The translations under genes and the position numbers were made by a program. Under the pieces are notes generated by a model, which had not been told where the DNA came from, made no database searches, and worked only from the letters and a program-made list of their open reading frames with translations. Positions 15,503 to 23,142 of a stretch of 23,142 bases of DNA are shown piece by piece. Each line of letters starts with the position of its first letter. Position 1 is the stretch's first letter. Source of the stretch: M2408 sp046303515 (GTDB taxonomy: Bacteria > Bacteroidota > Bacteroidia > Flavobacteriales_D > Crocinitomicaceae); contig JBKCGI010000168.1 of NCBI GenBank assembly GCA_046303515.1, positions 1 through 23,142 on the forward strand, written 5' to 3'.

Positions 15503-17563
15503 TTACCAAATTTTCGCCACTTTTAATTCCTTATTTCGCATTTTATCACCTTCTTTCACAGAAAAAGCATCAAAGAATTCAGGGCAATTCATTAGTGGTC
15601 CGTTTACACGATACATTCCTGGAGAGTGCGGATCATTCGCAATTCTATTTTTCATTTCTGCATCTGTGTAATTTATTTTCCATAATTGTGCAAATGATAT
15701 AAAGAAGCGTTGTGCTGGTGTATAACCATTTACTGATTTTCCAGATTTAAATTCCTCAGTTTTCGTGTAGGCATAATATGCTAAAGTAATTCCTCCTAAA
15801 TCGGCAATGTTTTCTCCCATTGTCAAATCTGGATTTACACAATTCCCTTCTAGTGGACAAAATCCGGCAAATGTTTCACCCAAAACTTTGGTTTTTTCTT
15901 CAAAAGCTTTTTGATCTTTTTCTGACCACCAATTGATAAAATTTCCATCAGCAGCAAATTTAGAACCCATATCATCAAATCCGTGCGTAAATTCATGTCC
16001 GATTACCATTCCAATTCTGCCGTAATTTAAAGCATCCTCAGCATTTTCATCAAAAAATGGAGCTTGCATAATTCCAGCTGGAAATGCAATTTCATTTAAT
16101 AAAGGGTTATAATAAGCATTTACCATATGAGCTGGCATTCCCCATTTCTCTTTGTCTATTGGTAGATATAATTGCGAAAAGTTCTTTTTCACATCACGTT
16201 GGTTACATTTTTTAACATTTTCTAAATAGCTATCTTTGTTTAATTCCAAATCAGAAAAATCCTCCCATTTTGAAGGAAAACCTAGTTTACGACCAATAGC
16301 ATTTAATTTTTTTAAAGCTTCTAATTTAGTAGAATCAGTCATCCATGTTAAAGCTTTAATTCTCTCATTATAAGTTAATAATAAATTGTCAACCATAACA
16401 TTTACTCTGTTCATTGCTTTTTCTGAGAAATGTTTTTGAACAAACAATTTACCCAAAGCTTCACCAATTGACATTCCTGTAATTTCGTTAATTGCTCTTT
16501 CGTTTATAGGTTTCATTTCTGATTTACCACTTAATACACCTTGGTAAAACATGAATTTTTCTTTGACAAATTTCTCATCCAAATGACCCGCATAATGATT
16601 TAAGGTTTTCCAAGTTAAATAATCTTTCCATTGTTCAATTGGTAAACCAGCGAGCATTAAATTAACGTTTTTCAAAAAGCTCGGTTGACCAACGATTACC
16701 TCCGTAAAAGTTTGTCTACCAACATTTGAAAGGTACTTATCAAATCCTAAGTTTTGCAGCATTCCTTCTACTTGCTTTTTTTCAAATTTATTATAACTAT
16801 TTTCTGGAACTCTCAACTCTGCTGGAGACATCATGTTTTCAGCAAGTTTTGTTTCCAAAATCAAACAATTTCTTGCTGCTACTGACGCTGATTTTTCAGA
16901 GTAACCAAGTAAAATAAATGAATTAGTAATGTACTTTTCATATTGTACTAAAATACTTTTTTTACTTTCAGATAAATAATAATCTTTATTAGGTAAACCT
17001 ATTCCTCCTTGACTGATATAGGTAATGTTTCTTGTTACATCTTTCAAATCCTGGTCGACTCCAATAGAGAATAATGAATTAATGCCATTTTTATGTTGAT
17101 CAGCTAAAATTCCATTTATTTCTTCGTAACTTAAAATCCCTGCAATTTTAGATAATTCCTTTTTTAAGGGTCCAACAGCTAATTTGTTTCTCAATTCCAT
17201 ATTGGTGTAGGAAGAGTAATAAGCTGACAATAAACTTTCAACAGATTTTGCGTCATAAGTTCCTGTTTTTAAATCTTCTAAAATTTTAGTCAACTTATTT
17301 TGATTCGCTTGATCCAATTCATTAAAACTTCCCCAGCGAGATTCACTTGGTGGGACAGGATTGTTTTTTACCCAACTACCATTCGCGAACATGAAAAAAT
17401 CCTCAGTTGCTTTTACGTTTTTATCCATGTATTCTGGATTAAAAACAACAGTTTTATAGGCTACTGGGCCTTTTTTATCTTTTTTTGTTTGAGCGTAAAA
17501 CCCTGTATTGAAAGATAAAACTAAACAAGTTAAACCGAAAATTTTAAAATTATGTTTTTTCAT
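15503..17563 (-). CDS. M13-family zinc endopeptidase (neprilysin/PepO type)
   Basis: Exported oligopeptide endopeptidase of 686 aa. The zinc motif HEFTH is at 523-527 within VIGHEFTHGFDD. The third ligand is E584 in ENIADLGG with D588 following, as in neprilysin. The substrate-binding NAYYNP segment and the conserved C-terminal W (KVAKIW) are also present. A longer frame begins at 17584, but the Met at 17563 is preferred: it starts the signal peptide (MKKHNFKIFGLTCLVLSFNTGFYA, then Q), and a TAnnTTTG promoter element covers 17591-17584, which would put the longer start upstream of transcription. The protein is probably periplasmic or surface-bound and degrades short peptides. The TonB receptor gene follows on the same strand, compatible with a peptide-use role, but linkage is not proven. 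Confidence 0.94.
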   Translation of the reverse strand: MKKHNFKIFGLTCLVLSFNTGFYAQTKKDKKGPVAYKTVVFNPEYMDKNVKATEDFFMFANGSWVKNNPVPPSESRWGSFNELDQANQNKLTKILEDLKTGTYDAKSVESLLSAYYSSYTNMELRNKLAVGPLKKELSKIAGILSYEEINGILADQHKNGINSLFSIGVDQDLKDVTRNITYISQGGIGLPNKDYYLSESKKSILVQYEKYITNSFILLGYSEKSASVAARNCLILETKLAENMMSPAELRVPENSYNKFEKKQVEGMLQNLGFDKYLSNVGRQTFTEVIVGQPSFLKNVNLMLAGLPIEQWKDYLTWKTLNHYAGHLDEKFVKEKFMFYQGVLSGKSEMKPINERAINEITGMSIGEALGKLFVQKHFSEKAMNRVNVMVDNLLLTYNERIKALTWMTDSTKLEALKKLNAIGRKLGFPSKWEDFSDLELNKDSYLENVKKCNQRDVKKNFSQLYLPIDKEKWGMPAHMVNAYYNPLLNEIAFPAGIMQAPFFDENAEDALNYGRIGMVIGHEFTHGFDDMGSKFAADGNFINWWSEKDQKAFEEKTKVLGETFAGFCPLEGNCVNPDLTMGENIADLGGITLAYYAYTKTEEFKSGKSVNGYTPAQRFFISFAQLWKINYTDAEMKNRIANDPHSPGMYRVNGPLMNCPEFFDAFSVKEGDKMRNKELKVAKIW

Positions 17564-17583
17564 TTGAACTAAAATATATAGCA

Positions 17584-17591
17584 CAAATTTA
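17584..17591 (-). promoter_or_regulatory. -7 element of the M13 peptidase gene
   Basis: The minus strand reads TAAATTTG, an exact TAnnTTTG match. Transcription would begin a few bases downstream, before the ATG at 17563, giving a leader of about 15 bases and excluding the frame's upstream ATG at 17584. The -33 region is weak. Confidence 0.6.
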
Positions 17592-17690
17592 AGATAATTA
17601 AAATTTTATGAAAGGAATATTTTATGAACGCACCTTTTTAAGGATAAAACAAATCTGATGGAGGTCAAATCGATATTTAGAAAATATATG

Positions 17691-17698
17691 TAAGTTTG
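17691..17698 (+). promoter_or_regulatory. -7 element of the PrsW-family gene
   Basis: TAAGTTTG matches the Bacteroidota -7 consensus and lies 20 bases before the ATG at 17719. It forms a divergent arrangement with the M13 gene promoter about 100 bases away. No clear -33 element was found. Confidence 0.55.
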
Positions 17699-17718
17699 GA
17701 AAAAAATAAATCAATCAA

Positions 17719-19059
17719 ATGCTGATTTTCTATATCATAATTTCTGCTTTCATTGCTTGGATCTGGGTTGATTATTTTCGCTTAATTGATATCTACGAAA
17801 AGGAAAACTTAAAATATATCATTCCGACTTTTATTTTAGGTGGAACTTCCGTTTTAATTGTTGATTTAGCTTATTCTTTATTTTTAGGAAAACATGGCTT
17901 AGAACTCAATGGGAATCCTTTAAATGATTTTCTATATGCAACTTTTCAAGTAGGAATGTTGGAGGAATTTTCAAAATTAATTCCTTTCATTATTATGCGT
18001 TTGCTCTTCAAAAAACAATTTAATGAGCCAATTGATTATCTAGCTTTTATCTGTTTCAGTGCCTTAGGTTTTTCTGCAGTTGAAAATGTGATGTATTTTC
18101 ACGAACATGGAGCACAAATAATTGATGGTAGGGCAATTCTATCAACTGTTGGTCATATGTTTGACACTGCTCTAATTGCTTATGGGATTATTTTATATCG
18201 GTTCAAAAGAAGCAAATTAGGTGTAGGAATCATTCTGATATTCTTCTTTTTCGCGGCACTTTCTCACGGTATTTATGACTTTTGGTTGATGTTTGAATAT
18301 ACAAAAGAATTTGGTTGGTTGATTACAATTATCTATTTCTTGATAACAATTTCAATTTTTTCTATCATTTTAAATAACGCCTTAAACAATTCAAGTTATT
18401 TCACTTACAAAAAGGTTATCGATTCCACTAAAGTTAGTTCTCATTTACTGATTTATTATGCAATTGTTTTCGCTTTACAGTTGATTTTTGTTTCCATCCA
18501 AGCTGGAGTTGAAGTTGGCGTAATAGGTCTAGTAATGTCTATTATCTTTTCAGGCTCAATTATTATTGTAACAATTGTTCGTTTGAGTCGGTTCAAATTA
18601 ATTCAACACCGTTGGCACCCCATCAAATTTGAACTTCCTTTTTCATTTTCCTCCCAAACAGAATATGGGTCATTAAATTCTCGCACGCGTATCATCTTGA
18701 AAGGCGATTCATACAACGAAGTTCATTTGACCAAATTTTATCAGGAACATTTTTATTTGACACCTGTCTCGCAACGCAATACACAATTGGGGGAAACTAA
18801 ACTCGCTTACATTGAACGAAAAGTGTTTTTAAAAAACGATGAATCCTACTTTCTAGTAAAAGTGTTTCACGACAAAGATCAAATTCATCACGATAGTTAT
18901 TTGTTAAAACCCAAAAAAGGGAATCAAACAATGGTACAAGACAAATATCCCATTGTTGCAGTGCTTAAAATTGTGAATTTATTTGACCTAGAAAACAGCA
19001 AGAATGACCATTCGAAATTTAGATTCGTGGAATGGGCTTATGCAAGACCGAAAAATTAG
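17719..19059 (+). CDS. prsW: PrsW-family intramembrane metalloprotease with long C-terminal tail
   Basis: Membrane protease-like protein of 446 aa. Roughly eight hydrophobic helices fill residues 1-285. The PrsW (M82) motifs are all present: E82-E83 in MLEEFSK, E122-N123 in SAVENVMY, R138 and H146 in GRAILSTVGHMFDT, and H183 in LSHGIYDFWL. In Bacillus PrsW the double Glu and a His of these motifs are needed to cleave an anti-sigma factor at site 1. The tail from about residue 287 to 446 is soluble and longer than in short PrsW proteins; it has no motif I recognise. No sigma/anti-sigma pair is adjacent, so the substrate is unknown. It is transcribed alone from a -7 element at 17691 and converges on the acetyltransferase gene. 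Confidence 0.9.
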   Translation: MLIFYIIISAFIAWIWVDYFRLIDIYEKENLKYIIPTFILGGTSVLIVDLAYSLFLGKHGLELNGNPLNDFLYATFQVGMLEEFSKLIPFIIMRLLFKKQFNEPIDYLAFICFSALGFSAVENVMYFHEHGAQIIDGRAILSTVGHMFDTALIAYGIILYRFKRSKLGVGIILIFFFFAALSHGIYDFWLMFEYTKEFGWLITIIYFLITISIFSIILNNALNNSSYFTYKKVIDSTKVSSHLLIYYAIVFALQLIFVSIQAGVEVGVIGLVMSIIFSGSIIIVTIVRLSRFKLIQHRWHPIKFELPFSFSSQTEYGSLNSRTRIILKGDSYNEVHLTKFYQEHFYLTPVSQRNTQLGETKLAYIERKVFLKNDESYFLVKVFHDKDQIHHDSYLLKPKKGNQTMVQDKYPIVAVLKIVNLFDLENSKNDHSKFRFVEWAYARPKN

Positions 19060-19172
19060 TTGAAGTTTTTCGACCTTAAACATAGTCACTTGGCTTAGAA
19101 TGCAGAAAAACGATGCAACATGCATATATTTCTCCTAAATTGCACTTTGTGATCTTTAAATTTTCACCTAAC

Positions 19173-19208
19173 AAAAAAAACTATGTTATTATTTGTTTTA
19201 AATAACAT
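19173..19208 (-). terminator. AT-rich terminator of the acetyltransferase gene
   Basis: On the minus strand an 8-bp stem (ATGTTATT at 19208-19201, AATAACAT at 19190-19183) with a 10-base loop is followed two bases later by a run of eight T (19180-19173). It starts directly after the stop codon. The stem is AT-rich, so termination strength is uncertain. The rest of the 19060-19172 gap shows no other clear feature. Confidence 0.6.
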
Positions 19209-19658
19209 TTATTTCTCCAACAACATTTCCACGTGCGGAATATCATCTTCCAAATATTCTTTGCCTGTAGATTTGAAGCCTAAACTTTCATAAAATTTCA
19301 ACAAATATGTTTGTGCAGAAATACGAACGGAAACCTCGCCAAATTCAGCTGCAATAAATTTCAAACATTCCTCCATCAATTGTACACCTAATCCTTTTCC
19401 ACGCTCACTTTCAGCATTGGCTACGCGACCAATTGAAACTTCCTTGTAGGAAACTCCTGGTGATAAAATTCTTGCCGTAGCTACAATTTTTCCAAATCCA
19501 TCTCGTCCGATTACGTGATATGCTTTTTTGTCTTTTCCATCCAAATCTGGGTAGGGACAATTTTGCTCAACCACAAAAACATTGATTCTCAATTGAATAA
19601 TGTCATGAAATTCAATCGTCGATAATTCCGTAAAATGTTTGATTTGAAAATGATACAT
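19209..19658 (-). CDS. elaA: GNAT-family N-acetyltransferase, ElaA type
   Basis: Acetyl-CoA-dependent acetyltransferase of 149 aa, cytoplasmic. ElaA hallmarks are LRINVFVVEQNCPYPDLDGKD near the N-terminus, VATARIL, SIGRVA followed by the acetyl-CoA loop SERGKGLGVQLM, and the closing YLEDDIPHVEML. The length equals that of ElaA proteins. The ATG at 19658 (MYHFQIKHF) is preferred over an in-frame GTG at 19676 because family members begin at this Tyr/His-rich segment. A -7-like TAAATTCG (19683-19676, one mismatch) lies just upstream. The substrate is unknown for the family. It is divergent from the large M16 gene. Confidence 0.93.
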   Translation of the reverse strand: MYHFQIKHFTELSTIEFHDIIQLRINVFVVEQNCPYPDLDGKDKKAYHVIGRDGFGKIVATARILSPGVSYKEVSIGRVANAESERGKGLGVQLMEECLKFIAAEFGEVSVRISAQTYLLKFYESLGFKSTGKEYLEDDIPHVEMLLEK

Positions 19659-19750
19659 ATTCTTAATTTTTTGCACGAATTTAGAAAAATATCCGCTTTT
19701 CGAATCACTTGGCTAAAAAATCTTTATTTTTACAACTCAAAATTTTAATC

Positions 19751-22627
19751 ATGAAATACTTCTCAGTTCTATTTTTAACGCTTTTGGCAAGTTTAACAAT
19801 TGCTCAAAACACAAACGATCCTTTAAAAACAACGCAGTATAAACTCAAAAATGGCTTGACTGTTATGTTAACCGAAAATCACAATACGCCTCAGATTTTT
19901 GGAGTTGTTGCTGTGAAAGCTGGTGGAAAAAATGACCCGAAAGAAGCAACAGGTATGGCGCATTACTTGGAACACATGTTGTTTAAAGGAACTGAGGAAA
20001 TGGGAACTTGGGATTTTGAAAAGGAAAAAGTTCACCTAAAAAACATCGAAAACCTGTACGAAGAATTAGGTAAAACAACTGACGTGTTAAAACGTGAAGA
20101 AATTCAGTTAAAAATCAACGAACAAGCAATTTTAGCTGGGAAATATGCGATTCCTAATGAAATGGACAGAATGTTATCTGAAATCGGAGGAACAAATGTA
20201 AATGCTTTTACGACGGAAGATTTTACGGCTTACCACAATGAATTTCCGGCAAATAAATTGGAACATTGGTTGAAAATCTACGATCACCGTTTTGAAAAAC
20301 CAGTTTTTCGTTTGTTTCAATCGGAATTGGAAACAGTTTATGAAGAAAAAAATAGAGGAATGGATTCACCTTTCTCAGAAATTTTAGATCAGTTCAATAA
20401 AAATTTCTGGAAAAATCATCCATATGGTCAGCAACCAATCATTGGTCACACGGAGCATTTGAAAAATCCTTCTTTGCAAAAAATGTACGAATATTTCAAC
20501 ACGTATTATGTTGCAAACAATATGGTTTTGTCACTTTCTGGTGATTTTGACACACAAGAAGCAATTCGTTTGATTGAACTTTATTATTCAGATTGGAGAA
20601 CAGGAGAAATTCCAACTTTCCCAACATACGAAGAGAAAGAATTTAACGGAGCAGAGAAAATTGAAATCAAAGCAACACCAATCAAAGTGATGTTGAAAGG
20701 ATATCGTTCACCACAAAACAATCACCCAGATCAAAAGAAATTGCAAATTGCCAATTACATGTTATCTAACGGTGAAGGCTCAGGATTACTAGATATGTTG
20801 GCAACTGATGGAAAAATTTCTTATTCTGGAATTATCCCAATGGAATACAACGATTATGGCGCTTCAATCATTTTCTGTGTACCAAAAATTGTAGGTCAAG
20901 GTTTTGATGAAGCGGAACTTTTGGTTGAAAATCAAATCGATTTGTTGCGCAAAGGAACTTTTGAATTGTCTTTCTTTGAAGGAGCTAAACTTTCCATCAT
21001 CAAGGATTTCGAGCGCCAATTGGAACGCAACGATTCGCGTGCTTTAATGTTGGTAAATGCTTTTACAAGTAACGTAACTTGGGAAGAATATTTGAAAAAC
21101 TACATGGAACTAAACAGCATTTCGAAAGACGATATTGTTGCTGTAACTAATAAATATTACGGTAAAAATTATTTGGCAGTTTATTCTAAAATGGGTTCAC
21201 CTAAAAAAGATAAATTGAGCAAACCAAAATTTGAAGCCGTAATTCCAGAAGATGGAAAAATTTCTGAGTTCACCAAAACGTGGAGACAAACAGAAACTTT
21301 GGCTTTGGAAGCGAAATACGTTGATTTTGAGAAATATATCGAAACTTTGAAATTGTCTTCCTTGGTTAGTTTGAAAAAAGTAAACAATCCATACAATCAA
21401 ATTTTTAATGTGAATTTATCTTGGGGAATTGGAACAGATGCTGATTCTTTGTTGACATATTTGCCTCAATATTTGAATAAATTAGGAACGGATTCTAAGT
21501 CCGCTAAAGATTTCAAAAAAGCATTGTTTGAAGTGGGTGCTTCGATGAGTTTTTACGCTAGTCAAGACAAATTGGTTTTATCTATCGAAGGGATTGACTC
21601 GAAATTTGATGAAACAATGGTGCTTGCAAATGATTTTATTCAACATTTCAAAGATGATGCGAAAGCGATCAAAATCATAGCGGATGACACGAAATCTGAA
21701 CGTAAATTGAACAACAAAGATTTGAACAACTTACTTTCAGCAACGCAAGCGTATGCGCTTTACGGAAATCAATCGCGTTTCTTAAAAGAATTGACTGTGA
21801 AACAAATTGAGAAATTAACTCCAACTAAATTACGTCAATTATTCAGTGATTGCAGAGCTTACGAAATTGAAATTGCGTACATTGGTTCAAAAGATATGCG
21901 TGAAATCACAAACTCATTAAAACTGTTTTACCAAAATCAGAACCCGACAAAAAGAGCTTTAGAAAAGAAAGTTTTGGCTAAAAGAGGTTTTGACTCTCCA
22001 AAAGTTTATTTCTTAAACGACAAAAAAGCTGTTCAATCTCAAATCATGTTTGTAATGGATGGAAATCCAATGAAATTAGACCAAATGGGCGATCAAGAAG
22101 CTTTCAATAAATATTTTGGTGGCGATATGTCTTCTCTTGTTTTTCAAGAAATCCGAGAGTTCCGTTCTTTGGCTTATTCTACTTCTGCTCGTTACCAATT
22201 GGCTGAAAAACAAGGACAAAAAAACTTTTTCTTCGGATATGTTGGTTGCCAAGGTGACAAAACGCCTGAAGCCATTCAAGTGATGAACGATCTGATTATA
22301 AACATGCCAATCAAAAAGGAGCGTGAAGACGGAATTCGTTCTTCCTTGATTTCTGATGCTAAAACAAGTAAACCAGGTTTCAGAGAAATGATCTACACGG
22401 TTGACCGTTGGAAAGAAATGGGCTTCACGGAAGATCCAAACAAAAACTTGGCGCGCTATTACGCAGATATTTCTTTCACAAACATCGAACAATTCTACAA
22501 CAGCGAAATCAAAGGTAAAAGCATGCAAATTATCGTTGTTGGAAACTCCTCCAAATTTGACACTAAAATTTTAGAGAAATACGGAAAAGTGACGAAAGTT
22601 GCGGTGAAAGATGTTGTGAGGGAGTGA
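19751..22627 (+). CDS. M16 zinc peptidase, single-chain two-half form
   Basis: Exported insulinase-clan protease of 958 aa. The ATG at 19751 is chosen because it opens a clean signal peptide (MKYFSVLFLTLLASLTIA, then Q); a TTG 42 bases upstream would add a charged stretch before it. The catalytic half has zinc motif HYLEH at 71-75 and likely third ligand in VYEEKNRG. An inserted charged, coil-like segment (about 85-145, rich in E/K) sits between the zinc helix and the IGGTNVNAFTTEDFTAYHN block. The C-terminal half carries the non-catalytic domains and the substrate-contact segment SLVFQEIREFRSLAYSTS, with the conserved R and Y. Unlike the two-gene M16 system at 2377-6003, all four domains are on one chain. 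It probably degrades peptides in the periplasm. The substrate is unknown. Confidence 0.95.
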   Translation: MKYFSVLFLTLLASLTIAQNTNDPLKTTQYKLKNGLTVMLTENHNTPQIFGVVAVKAGGKNDPKEATGMAHYLEHMLFKGTEEMGTWDFEKEKVHLKNIENLYEELGKTTDVLKREEIQLKINEQAILAGKYAIPNEMDRMLSEIGGTNVNAFTTEDFTAYHNEFPANKLEHWLKIYDHRFEKPVFRLFQSELETVYEEKNRGMDSPFSEILDQFNKNFWKNHPYGQQPIIGHTEHLKNPSLQKMYEYFNTYYVANNMVLSLSGDFDTQEAIRLIELYYSDWRTGEIPTFPTYEEKEFNGAEKIEIKATPIKVMLKGYRSPQNNHPDQKKLQIANYMLSNGEGSGLLDMLATDGKISYSGIIPMEYNDYGASIIFCVPKIVGQGFDEAELLVENQIDLLRKGTFELSFFEGAKLSIIKDFERQLERNDSRALMLVNAFTSNVTWEEYLKNYMELNSISKDDIVAVTNKYYGKNYLAVYSKMGSPKKDKLSKPKFEAVIPEDGKISEFTKTWRQTETLALEAKYVDFEKYIETLKLSSLVSLKKVNNPYNQIFNVNLSWGIGTDADSLLTYLPQYLNKLGTDSKSAKDFKKALFEVGASMSFYASQDKLVLSIEGIDSKFDETMVLANDFIQHFKDDAKAIKIIADDTKSERKLNNKDLNNLLSATQAYALYGNQSRFLKELTVKQIEKLTPTKLRQLFSDCRAYEIEIAYIGSKDMREITNSLKLFYQNQNPTKRALEKKVLAKRGFDSPKVYFLNDKKAVQSQIMFVMDGNPMKLDQMGDQEAFNKYFGGDMSSLVFQEIREFRSLAYSTSARYQLAEKQGQKNFFFGYVGCQGDKTPEAIQVMNDLIINMPIKKEREDGIRSSLISDAKTSKPGFREMIYTVDRWKEMGFTEDPNKNLARYYADISFTNIEQFYNSEIKGKSMQIIVVGNSSKFDTKILEKYGKVTKVAVKDVVRE

Positions 22628-22629
22628 GA

Positions 22630-22673
22630 TTTTTAGTTATTAGTTTTTAGTTAGGAGTTTGGAGTTAGGGGTT
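22630..22673. repeat. Short degenerate direct repeats after the M16 gene
   Basis: TTTTTAGTTA occurs at 22630-22639 and again at 22644-22653, followed by GGAGTT at 22654-22659 and 22661-22666. The stretch is built only from T, A and G, unlike the flanks, and starts right after the M16 stop codon. Similar purine/T-rich strings occur between genes in some Flavobacteriales; this is from memory. Confidence 0.6.
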
Positions 22674-22709
22674 TGAACGAATTTATTGATAAGCTTAAAT
22701 TATAGAAAT

Positions 22710-23009
22710 ATGAATCTTGAATTTAGAAAAAAGCTTTTATTAAGTGTTCAAAGAGCTTTACTAGGAATGATTTATCCATCAATTCGAGGAATAGCAGTCG
22801 GATGTGATAATGAAACTCTATTAAAAATAATTTATTATTTAGATAAAGAACCCGATGAAGAAGACTATGAAAATATAAGAGAAGTCACTTCTGAAGTTTG
22901 TGCAGACATAAATTTTACTGAAGTTGAAGAATTCTGTGTTTTTTCTGATGAAAATATTTCTAATTTAAATTCTTTGTCTTCCTGGGTATATCTCCGTAAA
23001 GAAAATTAG
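22710..23009 (+). CDS. Small cytoplasmic protein, family not identified
   Basis: Protein of 99 aa starting at the ATG at 22710 (MNLEFRKKLL); an earlier in-frame ATG at 22686 is less likely. There is no signal peptide or membrane segment. The sequence suggests an alpha/beta fold: an N-terminal helix (SVQRALLGMIYPSIRGIAVG), a strand/helix with LKIIYYLDKEPDEEDYENI, then ADINFTEVEEF and the closing SSWVYLRKE. Proteins with the same order (RALLG..P..R, YFDGE-like, EEDYE, WVYLRKE end) recur as isolated small genes in diverse bacteria as far as I recall, without an established function. Its position beside repeats and a palindromic element could fit a mobile or immunity-type gene, but nothing proves it. 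Confidence 0.72.
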   Translation: MNLEFRKKLLLSVQRALLGMIYPSIRGIAVGCDNETLLKIIYYLDKEPDEEDYENIREVTSEVCADINFTEVEEFCVFSDENISNLNSLSSWVYLRKEN

Positions 23010-23123
23010 TTTTTATTTTGGAAGATGATAATATTCTGCAGCTAAATATATAAATATGTACATTTGATTGATGAAAATTAAATTTGAATATAAGTTAAAA
23101 TAATTTTAAATTAGAAAAGTATC

Positions 23124-23142
23124 GCAGGATTACAAATCCAGC
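23124..23142. repeat. REP-like palindrome cut by the window edge
   Basis: GCAGGATT (23124-23131), a 3-base centre ACA, and AATCCAGC (23135-23142) form an imperfect palindrome with 7 of 8 positions paired. Such GGATT-xxx-AATCC hairpins are typical of dispersed intergenic palindromes in Bacteroidota. The element may continue beyond the window. The rest of 23010-23123 holds no clear feature. Confidence 0.5.

Noticed and set aside
17564..17584. Longer N-terminus for the M13 peptidase starting at 17584
   Set aside because: The -7 promoter element overlaps that ATG, and the signal peptide begins cleanly at 17563.
19709..19750. Longer N-terminus for the large M16 protease from a TTG
   Set aside because: It would place a charged stretch before a clean signal peptide; the ATG at 19751 is the natural start.
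22076..22528. A 150-codon open frame on the minus strand
   Set aside because: It lies wholly inside the M16 gene in another frame, and its translation is rich in F/H/C with no family resemblance.
1..23142. CRISPR arrays, prophage, integrase or insertion sequence genes
   Set aside because: No regularly spaced repeats, transposase or phage proteins were found in any frame.

Overview
The window reads as a chromosomal segment of an AT-rich Bacteroidota, most likely in the order Flavobacteriales. The evidence is several -7 elements of the form TAnnTTTG, weak Shine-Dalgarno sequences, a TonB-dependent receptor with an N-terminal carboxypeptidase-regulatory-like domain, a probable type IX secretion (T9SS) C-terminal sorting domain, and FtsK with a long acidic linker. 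No genus can be named safely. No phage, insertion sequence or CRISPR array is visible, and no gene-free stretch exceeds 300 bases.

Layout: (1) 1-2274, the 3' part of ftsK, truncated by the left edge. (2) 2377-6003, two M16 peptidase-like genes in tandem. The first keeps the zinc motif and the second has lost it, so they look like the two subunits of a heterodimeric protease. A strong terminator follows at 6026-6061. (3) 10576-6193 on the minus strand, a tight four-gene unit: a methylcrotonyl-CoA-carboxylase-type carboxyltransferase, a SAM methyltransferase, an MbnP-family copper protein with a probable T9SS sorting domain, and an MbnH/MauG-type di-heme lipoprotein. (4) 10658-12777 on the plus strand, divergent from (3): a small lipoprotein, an M14 carboxypeptidase-like protein and a four-helix membrane protein. 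(5) 12906-12834 minus, tRNA-Lys(UUU) with its own promoter and a bidirectional terminator. (6) 17563-13053 minus, an M13 (neprilysin/PepO) peptidase followed by a TonB-dependent receptor. (7) 17719-19059 plus, a PrsW-family membrane protease with a long C-terminal tail. (8) 19658-19209 minus, an ElaA-type acetyltransferase. (9) 19751-22627 plus, a single-chain two-half M16 protease. (10) 22710-23009, a small unrecognised protein, then the start of a palindromic element at the right edge.

Envelope proteolysis is the main shared theme: three M16 polypeptides, an M13, an M14-like protein and PrsW. The most notable system is the MbnP/MbnH pair. In characterised members the di-heme enzyme converts a Trp of MbnP to kynurenine, which creates a copper site. 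Here the pair is translationally coupled, no methanobactin genes are seen in the window, and MbnP appears to carry a cell-surface export signal. All functional statements are inferred from motifs read by eye; no database search was run.
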